In this document: positions 1 to 9,872 of the stretch, one piece after another | Layout: every line of letters starts with the position of its first letter | Numbering within the stretch: position 1 is the first letter of the stretch | Assembly (NCBI GenBank): GCA_964386005.1 | Contig: CAYLSB010000009.1 | Location: forward strand, 1-64,000 | DNA: 64,000 nt | Source: FEN-1350 sp964386005 | Lineage (GTDB): Bacteria > Planctomycetota > Phycisphaerae > Sedimentisphaerales > Anaerohalosphaeraceae | Direction of reading: 5' to 3' | Translations under genes and position numbers: made by a program | Notes under the pieces: model-generated | Told to the model about the DNA's origin: nothing | Databases searched by the model: none | Seen by the model: the letters and a program-made list of their open reading frames with translations, nothing else

Positions 1-320
1 GCCATATAAAGCGGCCGTACTAAAGGATCCAAGTCCCATTTCCAAAACATCCCCGCCATAAAAATCCAAGTGGCTATACCCCCCCAAAGAAAGAGCACGA
101 ATTCCACCTATTGGATCCTCACTATAAGACGATGTGTTTTCTATTCTGGCATAGCTCCATTCCGTCAAGGTCAAGGAAATCCCCCCCCCCCTGTCATCAG
201 AAGGGTTTCATGATCCGATAACGTTCCAAAACTCAAGAGACCGTCTGTTACTTCATAAGTGTATCCAGCCAGAACAGGAAATGACATTGCCAGATATAAT
301 ACAATAATCATGCGTTTCAT
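1..320 (-). CDS. PEP-CTERM-type exported protein, N-terminal part, frame broken at a poly-G tract; runs off the left edge
   Basis: The start is the ATG at 320, which overlaps the TGA of the upstream fragment (ATGA). The first 19 residues form a short signal peptide ending in FPVLAGY. As sequenced, the frame stops at 171 after 49 residues, just past a run of 11 G. With 12 G the frame stays open to the left edge, and the product aligns residue for residue with the neighbouring PEP-CTERM protein (LLMTGGGG here, LLITGGGG there, followed by a strand-rich segment). The C-terminal sorting signal would lie outside the window. I infer an exported or surface protein, either phase-OFF by slippage or carrying a homopolymer sequencing error. 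The function of this protein family is not known to me. Confidence 0.7.
181..191 (-). repeat. Homopolymer G11 tract inside the PEP-CTERM gene
   Basis: Eleven C on the plus strand, read as G in the gene, fall within the codons for a Thr-Gly-Gly-Gly-Gly stretch. Adding one G opens the frame to the window edge; the present length leads to a TGA at 173-171. Tracts of this length are prone to slipped-strand mispairing. Confidence 0.85.
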
Positions 321-1129
321 GGTTTAACCTCCTTCGAATTATAAGATGATATTTCCGTTTCCTGAATGTCAATCAGACTTTGATAGACCTTTTCCATAAA
401 TTGCCGCCATACGTCGGCATCGATTTCCTCTTGGATCGAATCGTCCGTTAACCAGAGTTGTTCAAGGAACTCGACTGTATGTGCCAATTCGGTTATTTGT
501 TCACCAATCGATTTTTCTGGCTCTTCTGTTTTTGCTATTGATATCGATATGGTTTCGGATGATGTGATTTGTGATTCAGATTGCGATGATGAGCCACCCA
601 TCATCATACTCAACAACATTTCCTGCAAATCCAGACGCCAGCAGGCTACCCAGAGCCAGTTATATTCTTCGAAAAAGATCGCCAAATCTGCCAGGTCAAC
701 GGCCATATCCTGATCCAGATCACAGACTGGATTGAAACGTTCCTTGTCAGTCTGACTGATGAAATTAATACTGTTTGGATCACTCACATAGTTTGGGTTA
801 TTCGGATCACACAAGGGATTATTGGGATCGTAGGTCATCCAAGATCGAGAGAACTTTTCGAACTCAAGATAGTTGACCACTCCGTCGGCGTTCCAATCGA
901 GAGGATGATAGACATCCGTACAAGCGACTTCGTCAGCCCCCATATCCACGATTGCCGAACTATTATTATCACCATCGAGAATTCGATCATCCCAATCCAT
1001 ATCCACCTCATCGATCCCGATTCCCGTATTATCTCCTTTGTCGATACAGGGCGAATCGCCCAATAGGTGGACATTATTCGGCTCGTTGCTGTACGCAAAA
1101 TCGGGCTTGTTCCTTACTTTCTTCGACAC
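317..1129 (-). pseudogene. 3' fragment of a beta-helix/dockerin protein gene, fused behind the PEP-CTERM gene
   Basis: The open frame of up to 270 codons has no credible start of its own: its first codon, a GTG at 1129, lies inside the 3' end of the upstream PEP-CTERM gene. From the residues KPDFAY onward it is strongly similar to the C-terminal third of the 980-residue protein encoded at 1724-4666. It shares the segment around VHL, a dockerin-like pair (DWNADGVVNY and CDLDQDMAVDLADLA), the WLWVACWRLDL motif and a Glu/Ser-rich tail. The signal peptide and beta-helix are missing. It ends in TGA overlapping the next ATG, exactly as the intact copy does. I read it as the remnant of a tandem duplication after an internal deletion; it could also be a repeat-collapsing assembly error. 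Confidence 0.75.
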
Positions 1130-1727
1130 ACAACCAATCCTCCTGCAGCAAACAAAAGCAAAGACAATGGTTCGGGGATGATCGTGAATTTGATATTATC
1201 AATCGCCGGATCGTAGCCGTAATTTGTATGGTCGATCAATTGGATATTGAACAGCGAATCGTCGCCCCAGGTTCCTCTCAGAATCTTGGTCAGGGTATTA
1301 TAAGTGTAGTCCTTAACAAGCATTTCAATATGGGGAATCCATACAAGTTCCGCCGGTTGACCTTCGTATTTCCAGGTAATCTGCCAGCTATCGAGAGTAT
1401 CGATCCGTCCGCCGTACAAAATACACTCTGCATTATCTGAGATATGTAAATTTGCGATTTCACCCGCAAAAAAGGACAAGTGACTCCAATCCGTCAAATT
1501 CGTATCGACGAGCCCACCTGAATCCCACTGAAGAGGAGCAGTATTGAGTATATCCACGATACCATAATCTTCTACTGTTAAAATATCCCCCCCCCCCCTG
1601 TTATGAGAAGAGATTCATTTCTTTTGATGGTCATACTTCCAAAATAACCATCGTTAATCGTATAATCGTATCCCGCAATCGCTGATATAGAACAGGTTGC
1701 CAAAATGATCATTGTAAACGTTTTCAT
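1114..1727 (-). CDS. PEP-CTERM sorting-domain protein, frame broken at a poly-G tract
   Basis: The ATG at 1727 overlaps the TGA of the beta-helix gene (ATGA), and GGAGG lies 8 nt upstream, so translation is probably coupled. Residues 1-19 are a signal peptide (MKTFTMIILATCS onward). A run of 12 G follows the codons for LLIT, and as sequenced the frame ends at 1578 after 49 residues. With 13 G (or 10) it reads on into the open frame 1557-1114, which ends in a classic PEP-CTERM signal: Ile-Pro-Glu-Pro, a hydrophobic stretch (LSLLLFAAGGLVV) and CRRK. Such proteins are processed by exosortase in known systems; no exosortase is in the window. Without correction a shorter product could start at the GTG at 1557, but it would lack a signal peptide. 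Exact function is unknown. Confidence 0.75.
1587..1598 (-). repeat. Homopolymer G12 tract inside the PEP-CTERM gene
   Basis: Twelve C on the plus strand encode the Gly run of the PEP-CTERM protein. The tract sits at the same residue (after position 43) as the G11 tract of the paralogue. The present length leads to TAA at 1580-1578; 13 G restores an open frame equal in length, over the aligned stretch, to the paralogue with 12 G. Confidence 0.85.
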
Positions 1728-4666
1728 TGGATTTCCTCCGGAAGATCAAAAGTTTGGGTGTTTAATATGATTTCGCTGAATGCGTTATACACTTCACTCA
1801 TGAATTGCTGCCACTTTACAGGATCAATCTCCTGCTGAATCGACGGGTCTTCAAGCCACAATTTTTCAAGGAATACGATAGTATCCTTCAATTCAAAAAT
1901 CTGTTCCTTTACCGATTTTTCAGGCAGGATTGCCGTTGTTTTTTCGACCGATAGAGTTGACAACGACTCCATTTGCATCCCGCCTTCGGAAGACATACTC
2001 ATCATTTGCTGCAAAGCATCAGCCGTTAAATCCAGACGCCAGCAGGCCACCCACAACCAATTAGACTCGTCATAAAGAACAGCCAAATCTCCGAGATCAA
2101 CATCCAAATCTTCGTCCAAATCACATTGCGGATTGAAACGATCTTTGTCCGTCTGGCTAATGAAGTTAATACTATTGGGATCACTGACAAAGTTTGGATG
2201 ATTCGGATCGCAGAGTGGATTGTTGGGATCGTAGGTCATCCATGCACGGGAGAATTTTTCGAACTCGCCGTAATTGACAACTCCATCGGCATTCCAATCC
2301 AGAGGATGATACACGTCATCGCACTCCGGATTGACCTCATCGGCCCCGACATCGACATAATTCCCCATCACCCGGTCTTCGCCGTCGATGTCTAATTGTC
2401 CAGTGTACGACAGCGAAGGATTCCCCTTGTTGATGCAGAAAGAATTCGCCGCAAGGTGAACATTGTTGGGCTCGTTGATATAGGCAAAATCCGGCTTATG
2501 GGAGAAATTGTAGTTCGCATCCAATGTCGTACTGGTTCCCGCGGGATCATTCGGATCGTAAACACAACTATAATGAGTCGTTACCTTATATCCCGCCTGC
2601 TGTTCACCGTTACCAGATAGATTGTTATACCAGAGGATGCAATTCTGGATATCCGGTTTATTGACATAACTGGGATCATTATCTACATATGAAATCCCCG
2701 CATTTCTATTGTAAGCAATGGTATTGTTATGAAAATTTGGAATTGCTTGTGGATTTTTAACTCGGATGCCAAAATATCCAGGATCAGAATTGCCATTTCT
2801 ACATATTGCGCTATTGTTCATTGTAGAAATAGAATCTTCTAAGTATACTCCATATTGTTGATTATCCTGAATATAACAATTTTCAATGGCTATCACATTC
2901 CCAATCCCGCTTTGAAAAATTCCATGAAAGATGTTATTCCTGATTATACACCATTTGATTGTCGCATCGCATCCAAGCCCGCGAATTCCGTATTGGAGGT
3001 TGTCCTCGATCACACAATTGGAAAGTGTATAGGTAACGCCATCAGCTAATATTCCCTGCCCCGAATTCTTTGCCTCTTTCACCGTCACACCATCCAGCAG
3101 GGTATCATCGCCCATCGTTACCACCGTTTCGTTTCGCGTGGTCGGGCTTCCAATGCCCGTCAGGATCGTCACATACTCCCGCGGCCGTCGGTCGTTCGGA
3201 TCATACTCGCCGCCGCGAAAGCCGCCATAAACGCTGACATTGTCGGGTATCTTGAAGGTGTCGGTTACGCGATTCCCCGGCTTATACGTCCCACGAGCAA
3301 TCCAGATCGCATCCCCGCAGCCCTTGTCCGCGCGGTCAATCGCATCCTGCAAGTCCGTATAGGCATCCCGCCAGCTTGTCCCGATGTTGGCCCCTGTGGC
3401 CGTGTCATCGACGAAAATGATCCCGCCCGTATCCCAGCAGCACACCGGAGTACTTTCGGATGCGTACCCCATACCGATATCGCTCTCGGCCCAGACCTGA
3501 TTGAGCAATACCCCCGACGGCTCCGCATAGCCATTGACCATCACCGTCAGGGTCAAGACCACCGGATCATCCTCGGCATCCAGCGCCCCAAGCTCCCACG
3601 TATAGGTATGCGCCTCCGGATCATATTGCGGATCGAGCGACGGCGGACTCCAGCCCATCACCGCATCATAATCCACCCCCATCGGCAGGGTATCCGTCAC
3701 GATCACCCACGCATGATCCTCCCCGGCCGGATCCACCGTGATCGTATAGGTAATCTCATCGCCCGGCGAGACGCAATCCTCGTCCTCCACATCGTCCGAC
3801 TTGCTCACCTTCGGGACTTCCGACGAAACTCGCGCAATCGTGATAACTTCCTCTCCGTTGGCTCCCCCTTTCTCGAACTCCACAAAATCCGGCCCCATCG
3901 CCGTGAACGTGTTATGATACGATACGCCCCAGTTACACATGTCATCGGGAATAAGTCCGTCAAAGATCCCGCTGGCCAGGCCCTGCGATGTGAATGTGGT
4001 AATCGTTTGACCCGAATTGCGGGTTGCCGTGATCTCCCATTCGTCCGGAAGCCAGGTCATCGCCGGATTCGATGACTCCGCACAGACGAACAATCCCGTA
4101 AACGGCACCGCCAGGATATACTCGATGGACTGCGAAAAGAGCGTCATTCCCGCCGCCGGGCCCGCGAGGGTATGATAATTGGAGTCATGACCCGATAGCA
4201 GAATTCGCCCCTTGATTCCCGCCGCCAGGACATTGGGGTCCAGACCGGCCATATTGCTTGCTTCCTGTGTCCAGCCGACGATCAGAATGTCATGCGTGGC
4301 CAGGTCGTTGATCGTGACGGGATTACCTGGGCTTCGGACGGTAAACGTGGTAATTCCGATCTTTTCCATCGCACGTTGCATCAGATTCTCGCTGTCCCCG
4401 CCGTCATAGACCAGAAATTGGTAATCATCCGGGTCAAATCCAAGCTGGAAATTCGCTGGAGGCGGCGGCAACGGCGACGGCGGCGGATCATTCGGAATGA
4501 ACTCCCCCCAGACAAATACAGGAACTAACATGGACAGAATAAAACCCCACAAAGCCATCCCCGGCAAACCAAAACGCTCCATCATCCCTCTTACACCCGA
4601 TACCCGCTCCATAAACTGCTCCTTCGTGTCCTGCCATCCCTCCCGGCCGATTCTCCTTGTCGCCAT
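1724..4666 (-). CDS. Secreted right-handed beta-helix protein with DUF11-like and dockerin-like domains
   Basis: Of 980 residues, an N-terminal hydrophobic segment (about 35-53) is a signal or anchor and is followed by a proline-rich linker. About 80-280 is an unassigned domain. About 285-400 resembles a DUF11-type beta-sandwich (SPGDEITYTITVDP, VIVTDTLPMG). About 415-780 is a parallel beta-helix opening with IFVDDTATGANIGTSW and containing repeated NCI/NNT turns. About 785-885 is a dockerin-like pair (DWNADGVVNYGEF, CDLDEDLDVDLGDLA). The tail is Glu/Met-rich. Two starts are plausible: ATG 4666 (GGGAGG close upstream) and ATG 4612 (AAGGAG 6 nt upstream), the latter giving a more usual signal peptide. 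The stop overlaps the ATG of the PEP-CTERM gene. Likely extracellular; substrate unknown. Confidence 0.85.
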   Translation of the reverse strand: MATRRIGREGWQDTKEQFMERVSGVRGMMERFGLPGMALWGFILSMLVPVFVWGEFIPNDPPPSPLPPPPANFQLGFDPDDYQFLVYDGGDSENLMQRAMEKIGITTFTVRSPGNPVTINDLATHDILIVGWTQEASNMAGLDPNVLAAGIKGRILLSGHDSNYHTLAGPAAGMTLFSQSIEYILAVPFTGLFVCAESSNPAMTWLPDEWEITATRNSGQTITTFTSQGLASGIFDGLIPDDMCNWGVSYHNTFTAMGPDFVEFEKGGANGEEVITIARVSSEVPKVSKSDDVEDEDCVSPGDEITYTITVDPAGEDHAWVIVTDTLPMGVDYDAVMGWSPPSLDPQYDPEAHTYTWELGALDAEDDPVVLTLTVMVNGYAEPSGVLLNQVWAESDIGMGYASESTPVCCWDTGGIIFVDDTATGANIGTSWRDAYTDLQDAIDRADKGCGDAIWIARGTYKPGNRVTDTFKIPDNVSVYGGFRGGEYDPNDRRPREYVTILTGIGSPTTRNETVVTMGDDTLLDGVTVKEAKNSGQGILADGVTYTLSNCVIEDNLQYGIRGLGCDATIKWCIIRNNIFHGIFQSGIGNVIAIENCYIQDNQQYGVYLEDSISTMNNSAICRNGNSDPGYFGIRVKNPQAIPNFHNNTIAYNRNAGISYVDNDPSYVNKPDIQNCILWYNNLSGNGEQQAGYKVTTHYSCVYDPNDPAGTSTTLDANYNFSHKPDFAYINEPNNVHLAANSFCINKGNPSLSYTGQLDIDGEDRVMGNYVDVGADEVNPECDDVYHPLDWNADGVVNYGEFEKFSRAWMTYDPNNPLCDPNHPNFVSDPNSINFISQTDKDRFNPQCDLDEDLDVDLGDLAVLYDESNWLWVACWRLDLTADALQQMMSMSSEGGMQMESLSTLSVEKTTAILPEKSVKEQIFELKDTIVFLEKLWLEDPSIQQEIDPVKWQQFMSEVYNAFSEIILNTQTFDLPEEIQ

Positions 4667-4841
4667 GCCCCTCCCGGCCGGTAAAAAAGGAGCATCTCGG
4701 TGTTACGATCCGTATCTCAATCTACAAAGCGACGCAAATGCCGCTTTGTTGATACGGATTCTCAGAAAATCCACGAGGAAGGCCAAAAATACAATATCCC
4801 CACGTCAAAAACCTCCCTCAATTCTCTATGATACCATTATT

Positions 4842-4870
4842 ATTGTACCCCCCTGAAACGATTATGTCAA
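4842..4870 (-). promoter_or_regulatory. Sigma70-type promoter for the beta-helix/PEP-CTERM operon
   Basis: On the minus strand TTGACA (4870-4865) and TACAAT (4847-4842) are 17 nt apart. It lies just after the CotH-gene stop and would start transcription near 4835, giving a leader of about 170 nt. The 4667-4946 gap holds no other feature I can support. Confidence 0.6.
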
Positions 4871-4946
4871 GACAATTCCGGCCATTTTCGCCGGGATTTC
4901 CCCAACAATCCCAACTTCATTGAACCAATAAACCGGCCCTATCTGC

Positions 4947-7900
4947 TTATTGTCCCGGCGATTCCGTTCCGGCTTGCCAGTTGGCCGGATCGTTTCCGCT
5001 TTGGTCCGCGTCGGACGAAATCCGGTGGATGCTCTTGCCGCCTCCGTCGGCGCCGATCGGCCAGGGCGTATCATCATAATAGCTCACCTCATCGACGGCC
5101 ACCCACGGAATCTCCGTATCCGGCAGATCGGGCAGGATCGGTTTTTCCAGCGTGATCCGCTCGGCCGCATTCGACAGATCTCCCGACCACGACCCGAACA
5201 GATTGACATTCACCGTGAACGTACCATCCGGATGCAACACCTTGAAGTTGTTGAATCGAACCGTCTCAATCAGCGGATCGAAATCCACGATCACGATCCG
5301 GCCGCCCGCCGGAATGGATTTGTTGGCGGGGAAGGTGTATTTAACGCCATTGTCGATCCGCCAGGGACCCTGCTCGGTGAACAGGGTCACCGCTTGCGCT
5401 GTCGGATTATACAGCTCAATATACTCCTCGCCGCCGCCGGCCGGGTGATACTGGATCTCGCTGATCACGACGTGATCAAACGGGGAAGCGTTCGGCTGGT
5501 TCCGCGTGGGCGTCAAGGCAAACCAATACTCGCCGCCGTCGGGAAGGCGGCCGAAGGAAATGTCGTTTTCCTGTCCGGCGAATTTCACCGCATCGACCAC
5601 GCGATCCTCGGCGGTACCCGGCAGGCAGGACAGAATGACCCTCTCGCCGGCCTTGTTGAGACCGAAGCCCGACGGGAACGGACTGTGAAATCCGGTGATC
5701 TCGTCGAACACGACCCGCTCGCCCGACCCAAGCGACTGCTGAGGCAATCGCCATTTCTTCAGATCGTCCAGATCGTCGCTGAGATAATAATCCCCCAGCT
5801 CGACCGAGCCCGCGGAAACGTTGATCAACTCGATCCAGTCGTTGGAATCGATCAGCGGATTTTCTGGATCCGTATAATCGGTATGCGCCATGATCTCATT
5901 GACCAGCAATGTCGCCGTCGGTTCCGGATCGTCGGCGCCGGGCGACCCGTTGCGATAGGTGCTGGCCCGCCAGAACGCGGCGTGATTGTACGAGCCGCCC
6001 GCCTGATTGGGAATCGCCTCGGCAAGCGGCACCAGCGAATGGCCCGCGCCGTCGGCGGCCTGCGGCCAGAGCCGGCCGTCGGAATATTCGAAGTCGGCGA
6101 TCACGCCGTTCCAGTAATCCTCCAGCTTGATCCGCTCGCCGCTGTTGGCCAGCTTCTGGGAATTCTGCGCCGACGAATACTGCCCCGCGATTCGTCCGGC
6201 AAGATCCTGAGCGTAGCGGCTCAGAAACGCCGGCGTGTTGCTGACCACCAGCACGAATTCGCCCGGCGATAACGATGTAACGCCGGAGGTTGAGAACGCA
6301 AAGGTGATTCCGGCGGTGAAGGAGACATTCGACAGGTCCAGCGTCTCATCTCCGATATTCTTTAGCTCAATATACTCGAAATCGTCGTCCGTGTAATTTC
6401 CCGAAGCGGGCGGAAGCGGATTGTACATGATCTCGGTGATCCTCAGGTTTTCGACCACCCCCGCGGCGACCGGGGGCGCCGATCGGAACTGGACGGGATC
6501 GGACCAGTGCGACCACCGGCCGGACGTGTCCTTCATCCGGCAGCGAACGCGATACGTGCGGTTGGCCCTGACCGCGTTGGCCGGAATCTTGATCGTCGAT
6601 GCGAACGTCGTCATCTCCGGCGACTCCCACAACGTCTCGATCTCGTACTTGCGCGGCTTGCGATTGTAATTCTGCGGCTGTACCGGATTGGGTTCGCCCG
6701 ACACCGGCGTGGCCGTCAGTTTGCAATCAAAGAAGCAGTCGCTGCTGCGATCGATATAGATATTGAACACCTGCACCGCCATCACGTTCCGGCCGCGGCG
6801 AAGGAACGAATACGGTTTGGCGATTTCAAACGAAGCATAACCGTTATCCTCGCGCGTTCCGCTGGCGGTCTCGTTATGGGCGACGTTTTCGCCTTTGACA
6901 TAATCATTCGCCACGCGAGTCCCGTTGATCCAGACGTTGATGCCGTCGTCGTAAAGAGCTTCCAGGACCAGCTTGTCGATCTTGTTGGGATCGTCGATTG
7001 TGAATTCCTTGCGAAGGTAGATCGTCGTATAATAATACCGCATGTCGCCGAGTAACGAACCCATGGCGGGATATCCGTTGTCGTCGTATCCGACAGGCGC
7101 ATTTCCCTCGAACCACGACGTGCTCGCCGGATCGTCATTGAAATCGAGTTGTCGCCACGCTTCATACGTGGATGCGGGTTCGTCGTTGCCTTTGAAGTAT
7201 CGCCATTTCGATTGGGCCGGGATCAACACCGTATCCGTTTCCGGATCGGGATCGGTAACGACGCTGTTCGGTTCGACCTCGGCGATCCGCCACTTCATCG
7301 CGGCGAAGGTACCCGCGCCCTGCGGATCGGCAAACGCCGACGTCTGAAAGATCAGATCGTTGACGGCATAATCGGCCGTGCCCGCATACGTCACCGTCGG
7401 CTTGGTGGGAACGGCGTTGTCTTCCCAGTAGGTGTTGAAGGCCCGATATCCGGTGATATAGTCTTTCATGATCTGCGTCATCCCGCGGAAGTCCTTCGTC
7501 GAGGCCTTCTGGTAAAACCGACCCTGACCCGCTTTGCTGGAGTTGACGTAGCCGGAGATCATGATCGGGTTGTAATCCCACATGGCCCGGTCGGCATCGA
7601 CGATCGTCGGCCCGTCCTTGGGCGTGTCGATGATCGCCGCGTATTCGTCGATCAATTGATACGCCTGATCGGTGTTATAGAACAGATCCATGAATTCGCG
7701 ATAATAATTCTCGAATTCCAGCTTCAGCCCCGCGTTGCTCATGATGGCGCCTTCGTTGCGGAACAGGTCTTCGCCGCTGCCGAACATGTTGTTGGCCCAG
7801 GTCAGGTCCAGATCCCAGATGTATTGCGTCCACCGATGGGTGAATGGATTGATGTACAGGAAATAGTTCTTGCCGTAGGCGATGTCGCCGTGATGAATCC

Positions 7901-9842
7901 CCTCGACCACGCAGCGGAAGGAATAATAACGATTGACATCGACATTGTTTCGCCACCAGGCCTCGGTGGGATTCGTGCCGCCGCGAACCGTATTGAGAAT
8001 CCCATACACATCCGACAGATCGCTGACGCAGGTCGCGCCCTGGTTGTTCGGGGGAGTTTCCGGCGAATAGCCCTCGATTTTGAACAGATTGCCGTCGGGC
8101 AGTTTGTGTTCGTCGAGGAAATGGCCGTCCACGTTTTCGATCGCCATATACAACCCCCAGAAATCGCCGACGTACTGGGTGGGTCCGACTTCCGCCGCTT
8201 CGTCGATGATGCGGAACTGGACCCAGTTGGTCTTGCTGGCCTCGATCCCCGCCAGATTGAACATCTTGAAGCCCACGGCCTCGAACATCCCCTGCTCGCC
8301 GCGATGCTGGTAGTCGCCCTGCTGGATGCAGGCGGAGAAATTCAGTTTATTCCATTTTTCATCGTATTTGTTGCCATAGTCGTCCCGCGCCTGGAGGTAG
8401 TGGCCGCGGAGGAAGTCGAACTTCCACATGTTCTTGCCCATGGCGTACCGCCAGACGCCGCCGCGGGGACGGTAGGTGATATGATCATAGACCTGGCCAT
8501 CGTACACCAGCGTACCGTACCAGAAGTGCGTGTCGTCGTACGGGCTATATTGCTGATACCAGGTGGAACCCTCCGCATCGGCCTTTTTGCTGATCAGGTG
8601 ATAAACCGGCAGCGATCGCATGACATCGATGCCGAAGGTGACGGGGGCATCGACTCCCGGCCGGATCGCTCCGGTCCAGGCAGGTACGCCGTCATAGACG
8701 AAGTACGCGAAATTGGGACAGGTGTCCGGGCACTGTGTATCTGTGTAAGGCGCGTTTCGGGAAAACCCCACGGTATCCGTAGCGACGAACTTGTAGCGGA
8801 TCAGCCGGCGATGGATTTGCAGGCTGGCCGGGAGAACCGCAGTATAAACGTCGTCGCCGGCCGTTTCGTCGCCTCCGGTTCCGTCGTCGAACATGGGGAC
8901 GCTTGTCCAGTTGGTCGCATAAGCGGCATCGGCAATGTTGATATACCCGCCGGGATCGACGATCTGGTATTTGAGCGTCACACTTGCGACGCCTTCGGGA
9001 TCGGTGGCCTTGATGGTGATCGTGACCGGCTCTCCGCCCTTCGGCTGGCTGGGCCGGTGATCGACTTGACGCAGAATCGGGGGTGTCTGCGTCGAAAATT
9101 CGGCGTTCCTGGCCTTGGGCGTCGGTGTCCGGCCGAGCCAGTTGCCTCCCAAGCTGTTATCCAGGGTCGGATGACGTAACTGAATGGACAATCCGGAACC
9201 CGCGACCGGATTCATCGGATTCACGTCGCCCACGATCGGCCAGGGAAAACCGAGTTTGTACTCGACTTCATGGATCGTCTTTCCGGAGGCGTTCTTCAAT
9301 CGAAGGGTTTCGCCCTCGTTGCTGAGTTTTCCGAGAAACTCGCCGAACGGAGTGAATCCGAATTTGGCCTTGAATTTGGCGGCGTTCTGCGCCAAAACGA
9401 GATACTGTTCGCCGCCGAGACTGGCGCCGGCGGGAAAGGTGAAGTCGATCCCCGACGAAAAAAACCAGCCGGAAAGGCCGATCGTCCGGGTGGTGGGATT
9501 GTACAGCTCGACAAATTCACATTGTTCTGTTTTTACATCGGGATCATAGTGAATCTCGTTGATGAGGATCGGGCTGAGCGACTTGCCATAGTTGGCGGCC
9601 AGCAAAGCGAAATCGCTCCAATTGACCCCGTCGTTGCCGACGAGATCGGCGCAGTCCAACGGGTGACCGACACAGCCGGGGCCGTCGAGCCATTGTTCCG
9701 CCATGAGAACCAGATCGTCGAAGGCGATCTTGCAGTCCCGATTGACATCGCCGTCGGGACAGAAAGCCGCCGGAATGGGAGCGGAGAACGCCAGGACCGA
9801 AAGAACGGCCGTCCAACATCCCATACGAAATGAGTTGCTCAT
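4947..9842 (-). CDS. Secreted CotH-kinase-fold protein with several lamin-tail domains and an N-terminal dockerin-like pair
   Basis: The protein has 1631 residues from ATG 9842, which is preceded by GGAGAGG and followed by a signal peptide; an in-frame TTG at 9860 is less likely. A dockerin-like pair follows (GDVNRDCKIAFDDLVLMA and VGNDGVNWSDFALLA). Lamin-tail domains begin near ILINEIHYDP, LRITEIMYNP, LLVNEIMAH and VVISEIQYHP. The centre (about 380-760) is CotH-like, with WKFDFLRGHY, KLNFSACIQQGDY, GDFWGLYMAIENVD and a later YIWDLDLTW. Around 880-1010 is a segment resembling carbohydrate-binding jelly-rolls (ending in VMAVQVFN). Bacillus CotH phosphorylates coat proteins; in planctomycetes the CotH/LTD combination is common but its role is unclear. 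An extracellular or surface role is inferred. Confidence 0.88.
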   Translation of the reverse strand: MSNSFRMGCWTAVLSVLAFSAPIPAAFCPDGDVNRDCKIAFDDLVLMAEQWLDGPGCVGHPLDCADLVGNDGVNWSDFALLAANYGKSLSPILINEIHYDPDVKTEQCEFVELYNPTTRTIGLSGWFFSSGIDFTFPAGASLGGEQYLVLAQNAAKFKAKFGFTPFGEFLGKLSNEGETLRLKNASGKTIHEVEYKLGFPWPIVGDVNPMNPVAGSGLSIQLRHPTLDNSLGGNWLGRTPTPKARNAEFSTQTPPILRQVDHRPSQPKGGEPVTITIKATDPEGVASVTLKYQIVDPGGYINIADAAYATNWTSVPMFDDGTGGDETAGDDVYTAVLPASLQIHRRLIRYKFVATDTVGFSRNAPYTDTQCPDTCPNFAYFVYDGVPAWTGAIRPGVDAPVTFGIDVMRSLPVYHLISKKADAEGSTWYQQYSPYDDTHFWYGTLVYDGQVYDHITYRPRGGVWRYAMGKNMWKFDFLRGHYLQARDDYGNKYDEKWNKLNFSACIQQGDYQHRGEQGMFEAVGFKMFNLAGIEASKTNWVQFRIIDEAAEVGPTQYVGDFWGLYMAIENVDGHFLDEHKLPDGNLFKIEGYSPETPPNNQGATCVSDLSDVYGILNTVRGGTNPTEAWWRNNVDVNRYYSFRCVVEGIHHGDIAYGKNYFLYINPFTHRWTQYIWDLDLTWANNMFGSGEDLFRNEGAIMSNAGLKLEFENYYREFMDLFYNTDQAYQLIDEYAAIIDTPKDGPTIVDADRAMWDYNPIMISGYVNSSKAGQGRFYQKASTKDFRGMTQIMKDYITGYRAFNTYWEDNAVPTKPTVTYAGTADYAVNDLIFQTSAFADPQGAGTFAAMKWRIAEVEPNSVVTDPDPETDTVLIPAQSKWRYFKGNDEPASTYEAWRQLDFNDDPASTSWFEGNAPVGYDDNGYPAMGSLLGDMRYYYTTIYLRKEFTIDDPNKIDKLVLEALYDDGINVWINGTRVANDYVKGENVAHNETASGTREDNGYASFEIAKPYSFLRRGRNVMAVQVFNIYIDRSSDCFFDCKLTATPVSGEPNPVQPQNYNRKPRKYEIETLWESPEMTTFASTIKIPANAVRANRTYRVRCRMKDTSGRWSHWSDPVQFRSAPPVAAGVVENLRITEIMYNPLPPASGNYTDDDFEYIELKNIGDETLDLSNVSFTAGITFAFSTSGVTSLSPGEFVLVVSNTPAFLSRYAQDLAGRIAGQYSSAQNSQKLANSGERIKLEDYWNGVIADFEYSDGRLWPQAADGAGHSLVPLAEAIPNQAGGSYNHAAFWRASTYRNGSPGADDPEPTATLLVNEIMAHTDYTDPENPLIDSNDWIELINVSAGSVELGDYYLSDDLDDLKKWRLPQQSLGSGERVVFDEITGFHSPFPSGFGLNKAGERVILSCLPGTAEDRVVDAVKFAGQENDISFGRLPDGGEYWFALTPTRNQPNASPFDHVVISEIQYHPAGGGEEYIELYNPTAQAVTLFTEQGPWRIDNGVKYTFPANKSIPAGGRIVIVDFDPLIETVRFNNFKVLHPDGTFTVNVNLFGSWSGDLSNAAERITLEKPILPDLPDTEIPWVAVDEVSYYDDTPWPIGADGGGKSIHRISSDADQSGNDPANWQAGTESPGQ

Positions 9843-9872
9843 CTTCCCTGCCCTCTCCAAAAAGGGTTTCCA

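Noticed and set aside
4950..6272. 440-codon open frame on the plus strand
   Set aside because: Antisense of the CotH/lamin-tail gene's 3' part; no ribosome site or domain.
7149..9179. 676-codon open frame on the plus strand, opposite the CotH gene
   Set aside because: It is the antisense of a clear CotH/lamin-tail gene, has no recognisable domain and shows a composition (Ile/Val/Arg/Gly-rich) typical of antisense frames in such codon use.
9083..9549. Plus-strand short frames opposite the CotH gene
   Set aside because: Antisense of the lamin-tail region with no start signals.
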